Below, piece by piece: positions 1 through 6,355 of a stretch of 64,000 nt of DNA. Made by a program: the position numbers and the translations under genes. The stretch comes from Azospirillum brasilense. GTDB taxonomy: Bacteria > Pseudomonadota > Alphaproteobacteria > Azospirillales > Azospirillaceae. Each line of letters begins with the position of its first letter. Position 1 is the first letter of the stretch. Below the pieces are notes generated by a model. The model had not been told where the DNA came from. It saw only the letters and a program-made list of their open reading frames with translations, and made no database searches. The stretch is taken from contig NZ_CP032346.1 in assembly GCF_005222205.1 (NCBI RefSeq), positions 558,001 through 622,000 on the forward strand, written 5' to 3'.

Positions 1-250
1 GCGGGTGGTATTTACCCATCACGTCGCCGACGATGCGCGCCGACTTCTTGTAGGGCTTGGTCGAATCGTACCCGCCTTCCTTCATCGCGTAGAGGATGCG
101 GCGGTGCACCGGCTTCAGCCCGTCGCGGACGTCGGGCAGAGCGCGGCTCACGATCACGCTCATCGCGTAATCGAGATAGGACCGGCGCATCTCGTCTTCG
201 ATGGTGACCGGCGCGATGTCGGAGGCGGGAGGAAGGGGCGTCGTGCTCAA
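1..250 (-). CDS. gyrA: DNA gyrase subunit A, N-terminal part (runs off the window)
   Basis: This is the first ~83 residues of the gyrase A subunit, the DNA-cleaving and rejoining half of the type II topoisomerase that introduces negative supercoils. The frame shows the family N-terminus: [19 protein letters not shown], then [20 protein letters not shown] and [16 protein letters not shown], stopping just before the usual HPHGD quinolone-resistance region. [16 protein letters not shown] is the GyrA rather than the ParC form. The frame is closed by TAG at 266-268, and the only usable start before an internal Met is TTG at 250, giving [21 protein letters not shown] clear Shine-Dalgarno is lacking. 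The 3' end lies left of the window. Confidence 0.93.
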   Translation of the reverse strand, partial: MSTTPLPPASDIAPVTIEDEMRRSYLDYAMSVIVSRALPDVRDGLKPVHRRILYAMKEGGYDSTKPYKKSARIVGDVMGKYHP

Positions 251-288
251 GGAGACAAACTCATTCTACGGGCTGCGGCGATGCTCGG

Positions 289-344
289 TGTTCAGCGCTT
301 GCTGTTCAACGCTCTCGGTTCAACACTTAAGGCTCAACGGTGAT
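289..344. repeat. Four degenerate 14-bp tandem repeats upstream of gyrA
   Basis: Four consecutive 14-bp units start at 289, 303, 317 and 331 with the shared core (G/T)G(T/C)TCA(A/G)C(G/A)C. They lie 39-94 bases upstream of the gyrA TTG start, where its promoter or leader should be. They could be an operator array or a simple duplication; nothing in the sequence decides which. Confidence 0.55.
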
Positions 345-352
345 CGTCCGCA

Positions 353-367
353 CGGCCCTTCGGGCCG
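353..367. repeat. Small GC hairpin between the MATE gene and gyrA
   Basis: CGGCCC-TTC-GGGCCG is a perfect 6-bp stem with a 3-base loop. It lies between the end of the MATE gene and gyrA, both on the minus strand. No T tract follows in either direction, so a role as terminator is uncertain. Confidence 0.4.
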
Positions 368-450
368 CTGCATGTAATATAAGAATTCCTATCAGCTTTC
401 GCATGTGCACACAACGCTCCGGCAGTCCCACGATTTCTGGCCTTTGCAGG

Positions 451-1830
451 TCAATGGCCTCCGGCCTTTGCAGGACGAGGGCGGCTCAACAGCGCAAAGC
501 GCAGCGAAAGGATGGTCACGGATACCACACTGGCGATCAAAATTCCCTCAAAAAGACCACGCGCGCCGCGGTCCAGCCCGAAGGCGAGCAAGGCCGACAC
601 CGGAATCATCACCACCGCGTAGGAGATGAAGTGCAGCGCGGTGGGGACCCAGGCGTCGCCGCGCCCGCGCAGCGCGTTCGCCATGACCACCTGCCCGCCG
701 TCCGCCACCAGGACCCAGGCGGTGAAGGCGATCAGCGGCGCCACCGCGGCGATCAGCTCGGGATCGGCGCTGTAGATCGCCGCCAGCGGCTCCGGCATCC
801 AGCGGTAGAGCACCCCGACTCCGGCCAGGATCAGGCTGGTCACCGCCAGCCCCGTCCAGCCGGCCAGCGCCATGTCCAGCGGGTCGCGCCGGCCATAGGC
901 CACCCCCACCCGCACCGCCGTGGCCGAGGCCAGCCCGACCGCCGCCATGAAGGGCAGCGCCGTGAGGTTCAGACCGACCGTGTAGGCGCCGAGCGCCAGC
1001 GGCGAGATCATCCCGGCGAACAGGCCCAAGGTGGCGAAGGCGCCGCTTTCCACGCCCAGGCTGACCCCGGCGGCGTAGCCGAGATGGCGCTGCTTGCGGC
1101 TGCCGCTCCACCAGTCGCGGACCGGGTCGCGCACCGCCCAGCGGGCATGGTCGCTCATGTGCCAGGCGTAGAAGGCCAGGCCGAGCCCCATCCCCCAGCG
1201 CACCGCCGTGGTCGCCCAGGCCGAGCCGACCGCCCCCAGCGCCGGGAAGCCGCCATGCCCCCAGACCAGCATCCAGGCGAGCAGCGCGTTCAGGAGATTG
1301 CCGAGGATCATCGCCACCATGCCCGGCACGGGCCTCTTCAGCCCCTCCAGGAAGAAGCCGGTGGCGACGTACAGCATCATGCCCGGCATGCCGAAGCCGA
1401 GCACCGCCATCACCTGCCCGCCGCCCGCCGCCAGATCGGCGGACTGGCCGGTCAGGCGGAAGAAGGGCTCGCCGGCCAGCGAGGCCAGGGCGAAGAGGAT
1501 GCCGAGCAGCAGCGCGTAGGGAATCGCCCGGCGCCAGACGCGCCCGCATTCGGCGTCCTGGCCGGCGCCAAGGGCGTGCGCGGTCACCGCCACCACGCCC
1601 ATCATCAGCCCCACGCCGGTGGTGACCAGCAGGTTCGCCGGCAGATGGGCCAGCCCGTAATAGGCCAGCTCCTGCGCGCTGTAGCGGCCGACGATGGCCG
1701 TATCGACCGCCATCATGACGACCAGCCCGGCGCGCGAGACGATGACCGGGGCGGCCAGCCGCAGCAGTTCACCGGCGTGGGTGCGCAGGCGGTCGGCCAG
1801 GAGAGGGGCGGGAATCGCGTGGTCAGGCAT
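451..1830 (-). CDS. MATE family multidrug/toxin exporter
   Basis: A 459-residue inner-membrane protein with about twelve hydrophobic segments and the layout of MATE (NorM/DinF-type) Na+ or H+ antiporters. The N-terminal half has the characteristic ELLRLAAPVIVSRAGLVVMM followed by VDTAIVGRYSAQELA, the first helices of the family. A second similar repeat occurs in the C-terminal half, as expected of two six-helix bundles. Length is typical (about 450). The start ATG at 1830 gives MPDHAIPAPLL; the longer open frame up to 1971 lacks family similarity. The substrate cannot be told from sequence. It is a single gene, same strand as gyrA. Confidence 0.85.
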   Translation of the reverse strand: MPDHAIPAPLLADRLRTHAGELLRLAAPVIVSRAGLVVMMAVDTAIVGRYSAQELAYYGLAHLPANLLVTTGVGLMMGVVAVTAHALGAGQDAECGRVWRRAIPYALLLGILFALASLAGEPFFRLTGQSADLAAGGGQVMAVLGFGMPGMMLYVATGFFLEGLKRPVPGMVAMILGNLLNALLAWMLVWGHGGFPALGAVGSAWATTAVRWGMGLGLAFYAWHMSDHARWAVRDPVRDWWSGSRKQRHLGYAAGVSLGVESGAFATLGLFAGMISPLALGAYTVGLNLTALPFMAAVGLASATAVRVGVAYGRRDPLDMALAGWTGLAVTSLILAGVGVLYRWMPEPLAAIYSADPELIAAVAPLIAFTAWVLVADGGQVVMANALRGRGDAWVPTALHFISYAVVMIPVSALLAFGLDRGARGLFEGILIASVVSVTILSLRFALLSRPRPAKAGGH

Positions 1831-2025
1831 GATCAAGGCTGTCGGTCGCTTGTGTACGGTTGTCACCGCCGGTGGCGGAACCGGCCATCTTGACCGTGCG
1901 GCGTACCACGTCAAGTGGCGGCTTATTGTCCTTCCGCCCTGTTGCAAATCCGCCGAATGGGCCGGAACCAACGCCCGCGGCGGCGCGTTGACGAATCAAC
2001 AGCATCCATTGAGGAGTTCGGGATC

Positions 2026-2178
2026 ATGAGCCGCGCCATGCCGTTCCCCGTCCGCCAGATTGCCCTCGCCAGCTTCGTCCTGACCTTCGCCGCGCTGCTT
2101 GTCGGCTGCAACACGATCGAAGGGGCCGGGCAGGACGTCCAGGCCGGCGGCCGGGCCGTCGAACGCGCCGCCGAGTGA
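2026..2178 (+). CDS. Entericidin-like small lipoprotein
   Basis: A 50-residue lipoprotein precursor. The ATG at 2026 follows a good Shine-Dalgarno (GAGGAG at 2011). A short basic start is followed by the hydrophobic stretch IALASFVLTFAALLVGC, which ends in a lipobox LVGC, and a mature part NTIEGAGQDVQAGGRAVERA. The mature pattern N-T-x-x-G-x-G-x-D-V-x-x-x-G is that of the EcnA/EcnB family, small outer-membrane lipoproteins linked to stationary-phase lysis and stress. The family is recognised; antidote or toxin function is inference. A second possible start lies four codons in (2038). Confidence 0.8.
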   Translation: MSRAMPFPVRQIALASFVLTFAALLVGCNTIEGAGQDVQAGGRAVERAAE

Positions 2179-2219
2179 CGCGCCCCGCCACGCTTTTCAA
2201 CCACGAGAGAGACGCCCGC

Positions 2220-2408
2220 ATGAGCGATCCCATGACGCCGGAGCGCCCCACCGAGGTGCCGCCGCCGAGCAACCCGAACACCCCGCAGCCGGATCGTCCG
2301 ACCACGCCGGACCCCTACCCGGTGCCTGAGAATCCCGACACCCCTCCGGAGATGCCGCCACCGGCGGATCAGCCGGTTCCCGGCATGCCGTCGCCGACCC
2401 AGGCGTAA
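2220..2408 (+). CDS. Short proline-rich hypothetical protein
   Basis: A 62-residue frame starting MSDPMTPERPTEVPPPSNP, almost entirely Pro/Asp/Glu/Thr with PxP repeats and no hydrophobic segment, so probably a soluble disordered protein. It starts 41 bases after the entericidin-like gene, with GAGAGA 9 bases upstream, and is followed directly by a strong rho-independent terminator, which suggests a two-gene transcript with the lipoprotein. Function not recognised. Confidence 0.55.
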   Translation: MSDPMTPERPTEVPPPSNPNTPQPDRPTTPDPYPVPENPDTPPEMPPPADQPVPGMPSPTQA

Positions 2409-2450
2409 GGCGCCGGACACGGCGTTCGTTCGCAACAGGCAATTTCATGA

Positions 2451-2482
2451 AAGGCCGGTGCCGCAAGGCGCCGGCCTTTTTC
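2451..2482 (+). terminator. Rho-independent terminator
   Basis: A near-perfect stem GGCCGGTGCC / GGCGCCGGCC with a short GCAA loop is followed by TTTTTCCTT. It closes the transcript carrying the entericidin-like and proline-rich genes. Confidence 0.8.
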
Positions 2483-2486
2483 CTTA

Positions 2487-2550
2487 TCCAATGGCCGACG
2501 CATCCAATGGCCGACGCATCCAATGGCCGACGCATCCAATGGCCGACGCA
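2487..2550. repeat. Perfect tandem repeat, 4 x 16 bp
   Basis: Four exact copies of TCCAATGGCCGACGCA (2487-2502, 2503-2518, 2519-2534, 2535-2550) are followed by TTGGA, so the last copy forms an inverted repeat TCCAA..TTGGA. The array sits just beyond the terminator and about 160 bases before the RTX gene. No gene is seen in 2409-2713; the AT-rich part 2640-2700 probably holds the RTX promoter. Confidence 0.9.
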
Positions 2551-2713
2551 TTGGAAATCGAAGATTCGAATCTGGAAACAACACCGAAACACAAGAGCAA
2601 CAAGACCCAAGGGGCCGTGGCAAAAATTGGCGCCGATGCGTTAAGTATTTTTTTACCTTTCTCTCTTCCCACCTTGATGTTAACTGTTTGTTAATCATTG
2701 AGGAGAGGCAACC

Positions 2714-3340
2714 ATGGCCAGGTTTTCGGGAACCAACGCCGCCGAACGCTACCTCGGCACCGACTCCGCCGACACGGTCTATGGCAATGGAGGAAATGAT
2801 TCGCTCTCCGGAGGTCTCGGCAACGACACCCTGGATGGTGGGCTGGGGAACGACTGGCTGGGCGATCCCTACGCCGGCGATCCGGGCAACGACCACATGT
2901 ACGGGCGCCAAGGCGACGACCAGCTGTTCGGCGGGGCCGGCAACGACTGGCTGGACGGCGGATCGGGCAACGACACGGTGAAGGGCGGGCGCGGCGACGA
3001 CACGCTGGTCGGTGGAACCGGTGACGACTGGCTGATCGACACGTTGCGCGACGATGGCTCCGACATCTTCCTGCCCGGCGCCGGCAACGACCATATGGTG
3101 AGCTACCGCGACGGCGCGACGGACATCTTCCGCTTCGACGTGGCGCCGGGGGGCTTCGGCACCGACGACATCAGCTATTTCGAAGCGGGGATCGACCGCA
3201 TCGAGTTCCGGGGCTTCGCCGCCGCCGATCTGACCGTCTCCACCACCGCCACCAGCACGGCCTTCGGCTTCCGGGACGGCTCGTCGCTGACCGTGGACTC
3301 GGTTGGGCTGGTGTCCGGCCGCGATTACGTCTTCACCTGA
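2714..3340 (+). CDS. RTX-type calcium-binding repeat protein
   Basis: A 208-residue protein with about eight glycine/aspartate nonapeptide repeats of the GGxGxDxLx type between residues ~20 and 110 (for example GGLGNDTLDGGLGNDWL and GGAGNDWLDGGSGNDTVKGG). These fold as a Ca2+-binding parallel beta-roll. The C-terminal 90 residues resemble the short beta domain that usually follows (FRFDVAPGGFGTDDISYFE). There is no signal peptide, consistent with type I secretion through a C-terminal signal, though no type I exporter lies nearby. GAGGAG precedes the ATG. No lipase, protease or haemolysin catalytic domain is present, so adhesion or matrix function is only a guess. Confidence 0.85.
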   Translation: MARFSGTNAAERYLGTDSADTVYGNGGNDSLSGGLGNDTLDGGLGNDWLGDPYAGDPGNDHMYGRQGDDQLFGGAGNDWLDGGSGNDTVKGGRGDDTLVGGTGDDWLIDTLRDDGSDIFLPGAGNDHMVSYRDGATDIFRFDVAPGGFGTDDISYFEAGIDRIEFRGFAAADLTVSTTATSTAFGFRDGSSLTVDSVGLVSGRDYVFT

Positions 3341-3408
3341 TTGGGTCTTCACCTGACCGGCGCCCCCCACCTGAAGGAAGTACCGCGGGCATGGGGGTCT
3401 GATGGCGC

Positions 3409-3442
3409 AAGGGGCGTGGCCGCGGCTGGCCGCGCCCTTTTC
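3409..3442 (+). terminator. Rho-independent terminator after the RTX gene
   Basis: AAGGGGCGTGGCC and GGCCGCGCCCTTTT form a long GC-rich stem with one mismatch each side and a short T run, about 70 bases after the RTX stop. Confidence 0.65.
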
Positions 3443-3512
3443 CGTTCCGGCCCGTTGCCCCTCCGCTCCGCTGCCGCGTTATAGCCTTGCCCACGCGACG
3501 GAGGAGCCACGC

Positions 3513-3992
3513 ATGAATCATCGACGCTTCACCCCCCGCCCCGCCACCCGGCTGCTGGCCACCCGGCTGCTGGCCGTCTGCTCCCTGGCCGCGCTCGCCG
3601 CCTGCGCGGAGACCGGTGCCACGCAACGGCCCATGGCGCAGATGTCCCCCTTGGAACTGGTCGGGCTGACGGTGCAGTCCATTCCCGAGAACCGCATCCT
3701 GGGCGCGGTGGAGGATGTCGTTCTCACCCCGGCCCGCGAGCCGGTGCAGCTCGTGGTGGCGAGCGGCGCGCCGGTCCATCCGGTGAAGCGCCACGTGACG
3801 CTCGACTCAGGGCAACTGCGCTATTCGGAAGAGCGGCAGGCGCTCGTCCTCACCGGCATGAGCGCGGATCAGTTCGACGCCCTGTTCGCCACGCCCGCCG
3901 CGATGGCTCCGGCCCTGGCCCCATCCCTTGCCCCCATACCCGGCAATCCGGCGGACGCCACCAACTGGAACCGCGCCACCGCCCCGCGCTGA
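3513..3992 (+). CDS. Lipoprotein with a PRC-barrel-like domain
   Basis: A 159-residue precursor. After a basic N-terminus comes a hydrophobic segment LLAVCSLAALAAC ending in a lipobox (LAAC), so a lipid-anchored periplasmic protein is expected. Residues ~45-130 (ELVGLTVQSIPENRILGAVEDV, then a strand-rich stretch and LTGMSADQFDALF) match the general PRC-barrel pattern, a small beta-barrel found in photosynthetic reaction centre H, RimM and stress proteins. The start has a strong GGAGG at 3501. A short direct repeat (CGGCTGCTGGCCACC twice) lies in the signal-peptide codons. Stand-alone gene; function unknown. Confidence 0.65.
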   Translation: MNHRRFTPRPATRLLATRLLAVCSLAALAACAETGATQRPMAQMSPLELVGLTVQSIPENRILGAVEDVVLTPAREPVQLVVASGAPVHPVKRHVTLDSGQLRYSEERQALVLTGMSADQFDALFATPAAMAPALAPSLAPIPGNPADATNWNRATAPR

Positions 3993-4001
3993 TCCCGGCT
4001 G

Positions 4002-4054
4002 CCGGCCAGACCATGCGAAGACGCTCCGGTGACGGGGCCGCAAAGTCTGGCCGG
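4002..4054. repeat. Inverted repeat downstream of the PRC lipoprotein gene
   Basis: CCGGCCAGAC (4002-4011) and GTCTGGCCGG (4045-4054) are perfect 10-bp arms enclosing a 33-base loop. It lies 10 bases after the lipoprotein stop and 17 bases before the next promoter. It may end the upstream transcript, although no T run follows. Confidence 0.6.
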
Positions 4055-4071
4055 TCGGCGTCCGTTCGCCC

Positions 4072-4099
4072 TTTACACGTTATGATATAACGTTACATT
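4072..4099 (+). promoter_or_regulatory. Promoter with a perfect palindromic operator in its spacer (Zur-like)
   Basis: TTTACA (-35, 4072-4077) and TACATT (-10, 4094-4099) are 16 bp apart, and the spacer is occupied by ACGTTAT-GAT-ATAACGT (4077-4093), a perfect 7-bp inverted repeat. The core GTTAT-N3-ATAAC matches the Zur (zinc-dependent Fur-family repressor) box as known in proteobacteria. That the operator fills the promoter spacer implies repression. The identity of the regulator is inference. Confidence 0.6.
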
Positions 4100-4139
4100 C
4101 ACCCGGCGCTGTTTGGCGACACGCAGCAACGGGGTGACG

Positions 4140-4391
4140 ATGGTCAAAGGCATGGATGCGCCGGGGGTTCCGGCGGGCTTCGAGGCGGCTCTGGAGCTGG
4201 TTCGGTCGCTGTGGGCCGAAGGGCGTCAGGAGGGCGTTCCAGAACGGCTGGTCGCCTGGGCGATGATGGTCGAATCGGTGGACCGGCTCGCCGCCCTGCA
4301 TGGCCCAAGCGCGACGGCGGCTCTGCTCGACCGCTTGGGCCGGGCCGTTCTGGACACCTCCCCGGGTGCTGGTCCGGGATCGCTTCAATGA
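4140..4391 (+). CDS. Hypothetical protein, first gene of the palindrome-controlled operon
   Basis: An 83-residue, mostly helical, soluble protein (MVKGMDAPGVPAGFEAALEL...). It has no cysteine or histidine cluster, signal peptide or membrane segment. I do not recognise the family. The ATG at 4140 is chosen; GTG at 4134 and TTG at 4113 are also possible, and the Shine-Dalgarno is weak. It overlaps the next gene by ATGA, so the two are probably translationally coupled. Expression is probably controlled by the palindrome at 4077-4093. Confidence 0.55.
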   Translation: MVKGMDAPGVPAGFEAALELVRSLWAEGRQEGVPERLVAWAMMVESVDRLAALHGPSATAALLDRLGRAVLDTSPGAGPGSLQ

Positions 4392-4735
4392 GCGGGGTGA
4401 CCAACAACCGCTTCTATGGCGCGCGCTCCTGGCGGGAGGCCAAGCCGGTGGTTCTGCACCCCCGTTTCTTTGACGGGTTCCGGGACTTCCTCGACGGGCG
4501 CCCGTTCGATTACCGGGGGTTGGACGGCTGGCCGTTGCTCGATCAGCACCGCTACGAGAATGGCCGGGAACTGGCCGCGGAATGCCGCGCCGCCGGAATC
4601 ACCGTGCGCTGGGGCGACCGCACGCGCATCCCGCGCGGGCTGAAGGAACTGGTTGCCGGGCGCGCCCGGCGTCGTGGAAAACCCCAAAGGCCTCTCAGAA
4701 ACGCAGGCCGGCCGCGGGATTGTCGATCTGGTTGA
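4388..4735 (+). CDS. Hypothetical protein, second gene of the same operon
   Basis: A 115-residue basic protein starting MSGVTNNRFYGARSWREAKP. It is rich in aromatic and Arg residues (RFFDGFRDFLDGRPFDYRGL) and has no signal peptide or membrane segment. The start codon overlaps the stop of the preceding gene. The last ~14 codons overlap the convergent gene at 4695-5000. Family not recognised. Coding status is supported by the coupling and codon pattern rather than by similarity. Confidence 0.5.
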   Translation: MSGVTNNRFYGARSWREAKPVVLHPRFFDGFRDFLDGRPFDYRGLDGWPLLDQHRYENGRELAAECRAAGITVRWGDRTRIPRGLKELVAGRARRRGKPQRPLRNAGRPRDCRSG

Positions 4736-5000
4736 GCGGGCAACGGCAGGTCGGGCAGGCGATCTGGGAAAGCAGCGTGTTGCGCTGCTCCTCCGTCAGC
4801 GAGACGCCGGCCGCCTGAACCGCCTCGTCGATCATCCGGCGATGATAGGCGGTGGCGCCGCAGCCCTCGTCCAGCACGCCCTTCAGATCGTCGTTCGGAA
4901 TCACGCGGAACGCCGCGGCAGGACCGGACAGGGTCGCCGCGCCACCGCCGACCGCGACGGCGGCAAGGGCGCGCAGGATGTGACGGCGCTGGGGGGCCAT
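4695..5000 (-). CDS. Small exported protein with a CPTC motif
   Basis: A 101-residue precursor starting MAPQRRHILRALAAVAVGGG. The twin arginine and Ala-rich hydrophobic core ending SGPAAA look like an export signal, possibly Tat-type. The mature part (FRVIPNDDLKGVLDEGC..., then LLSQIACPTCRCPLNQIDNP) carries four Cys, three of them in CPTCRC, suggesting a metal or disulfide site. CAGGAG stands 7 bases before the ATG at 5000. The longer frame up to 5135 has no similarity to a signal sequence. Family not recognised. Confidence 0.6.
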   Translation of the reverse strand: MAPQRRHILRALAAVAVGGGAATLSGPAAAFRVIPNDDLKGVLDEGCGATAYHRRMIDEAVQAAGVSLTEEQRNTLLSQIACPTCRCPLNQIDNPAAGLRF

Positions 5001-5317
5001 GGCTGCTCCTGGATCACGACGGACACTGCCGTGGAATCTCGGGTGACGGGCCTTCCCCGTCAAGCCCTGGCCTGCGCGGACGATGCGACGAGACGACGGC
5101 GTTTCGCTCGGCCCCGCATCGCCGGACGGGAGCATCCTTGGCGTCCTGTTCGCCAGGACCTACGCCCGCTGGTGCGTGGGGCGCATGGCGGCCGATGCGG
5201 CGGACCTTGGTCGGATCAACCGGCCAACCAATCTGTGAGAGGTCGCGGAACAGCGGTTGGAGGTCGACGCGACTGGTCCGGACCCGACCCTACGCCGCGC
5301 GCACTTCGGGCACCGGT
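5001..5317. other. No gene recognised in this interval
   Basis: There are open frames on both strands but none has a plausible start, ribosome binding site or recognisable motif. A short plus-strand stretch ending near 5238 (..ADAADLGRINRPTNL then stop) reads like the C-terminal tail of a protein whose upstream part is gone, so the interval may be a decayed remnant. Confidence 0.4.
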
Positions 5318-5638
5318 TTAGCTGCTTTCTCCTTGTGCGCGGCCCAAATCGCGTTGATCCCGTGGTCCTCGACCGTTTTCTTCAATCTTTGTCAGAGCGT
5401 GGTCCGAGTAGGACGGGAACTTCATGCTGCCGTGCTGGAAAACGCGGCAGCACTGGGCATCGCCGTCGATCCCGCACCATTGCCGGACCGCGTTGGTCTT
5501 CGGCGGCGTCAGCCCGCTCTTCGCCGCCAAGTCCGTGGCGCTCATGTGGAATCGCTTGCGAAGGTCGACCTCGCGGAAGGCCCCGCCCTCTGCCGGATCG
5601 TCACTCGCGATCAGCCTGACCGAAGGAGTTGAACCCCG
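5318..5638 (-). pseudogene. Remnant of a larger gene (C-terminal fragment, possibly DUF3644-like)
   Basis: The minus frame is open from a TGA just above 5638 to the stop at 5318. It reads RLIASDDPAEGGAFREVDLR, KRFHMSATDLAAKSGLTPPK, then GIDGDAQCCRVFQHGSMKFP and YSDHALTKIEE. The pattern of a small winged-helix-like segment followed by G-I-D-x-D and a short tail recalls the C-terminus of DUF3644 proteins; this is recognition from memory and weak. No N-terminal domain can be found upstream in any frame, so I call it a truncated relic. Confidence 0.4.
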
Positions 5639-5839
5639 TCATGGCAGATCGAAGCGAGGCGATCGCCTTCAGCTTCACGGCACCCTCCTGGGAGTGGACA
5701 ACGGCGGAATGCCATCCTGGATGCCTTTATACTGTTGCCCAGTCGTTATCCGCGGTCGCCGGTGCTGTAATACCCGGCGCTGTTCCGACGTCCATGAAAA
5801 GGCCCGCGCTCTCGCGTGCCGCAAAACGGGAGGAGAAGC

Positions 5840-6091
5840 ATGTTGAGGAACATCGCCTTGGCCACCATCTTCGCCGTCGCCCTCACCGGCCCGGCGCTCG
5901 CCAACAGTTGTCCCAGGCACATGGCCGCCATCGACCAGGCGCTCGCGGCCAATCCGAAGCTGGACGCCGCGAAGTTGGCCGAGGTCAAAAAGCTCCGCGC
6001 CGACGGCGAGGCGCTCCACAAGCAGGGGAAGCATGCCGAGTCGGAGGCAACGCTCGCCCAGGCCGAGAACCTCCTCGGCATCAAGAAGTGA
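5840..6091 (+). CDS. Small exported protein, helical
   Basis: An 83-residue precursor with a clear Sec signal peptide (MLRNIALATIFAVALTGPA, cleavage after LA-N) and a mature part of two Lys/Glu-rich helices (LAEVKKLRADGEALHKQGKH). AGGAG lies 5 bases before the ATG. A single Cys follows the signal (NSCPRHM) with two Met/His nearby, which might bind metal; it directly precedes the copper island. Family not recognised beyond general similarity to small periplasmic helical proteins. Confidence 0.65.
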   Translation: MLRNIALATIFAVALTGPALANSCPRHMAAIDQALAANPKLDAAKLAEVKKLRADGEALHKQGKHAESEATLAQAENLLGIKK

Positions 6092-6103
6092 CACCGGGCG
6101 CCA

Positions 6104-6131
6104 CGGGGGCTGAGCAATGCGCTCACCCCCG
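6104..6131. terminator. Hairpin between convergent genes
   Basis: CGGGGG-C-TGAGC / GCTCA-CCCCCG is an 11-pair stem with one bulge and a 5-base loop, lying between the ends of the small exported protein gene and the convergent oxidase cluster. There is no T run, so it may act as a bidirectional barrier rather than a classic terminator. Confidence 0.45.
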
Positions 6132-6150
6132 CGGCGTCGTGCGCAGCGGC

Positions 6151-6339
6151 TCAGCCCCTACGCGCCTTGCGGCCGACAGCAAACAGCATCCCGGCGAGCA
6201 GCAGAAACACGATGGCGCCGCCGCCCCAGACCCGGACGTAGCCGGGCATCCCGAGGCTGGGGACGAAGGCGTAGACGGCGGCTAACCCCGCCCACACCAT
6301 GACGATGACCAGGGTCAGCCAGAATTCGTCGTTCTTCAT
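6151..6339 (-). CDS. Small two-helix membrane protein of the oxidase cluster
   Basis: A 62-residue protein (start MKNDEFWLTLVIVMVWAGLA) with two membrane segments, the second VWGGGAIVFLLLAGMLFAVG, and a basic C-terminus (GRKARRG). It follows the subunit I gene by 16 bases with GGGAG before its ATG, so it is the third gene of an oxidase operon. Small hydrophobic accessory subunits in this position are common in haem-copper oxidase operons; the assignment rests on position and topology. Confidence 0.6.
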   Translation of the reverse strand: MKNDEFWLTLVIVMVWAGLAAVYAFVPSLGMPGYVRVWGGGAIVFLLLAGMLFAVGRKARRG

Positions 6340-6355
6340 GGCTTTTCTCCCGCGC

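Noticed and set aside
349..372. Small GC hairpin as a terminator of the MATE gene
   Set aside because: No T tract on the relevant strand; kept only as a low-confidence repeat.
2487..2550. CRISPR array or IS end
   Set aside because: The repeats are exactly adjacent without spacers, and no transposase is nearby.
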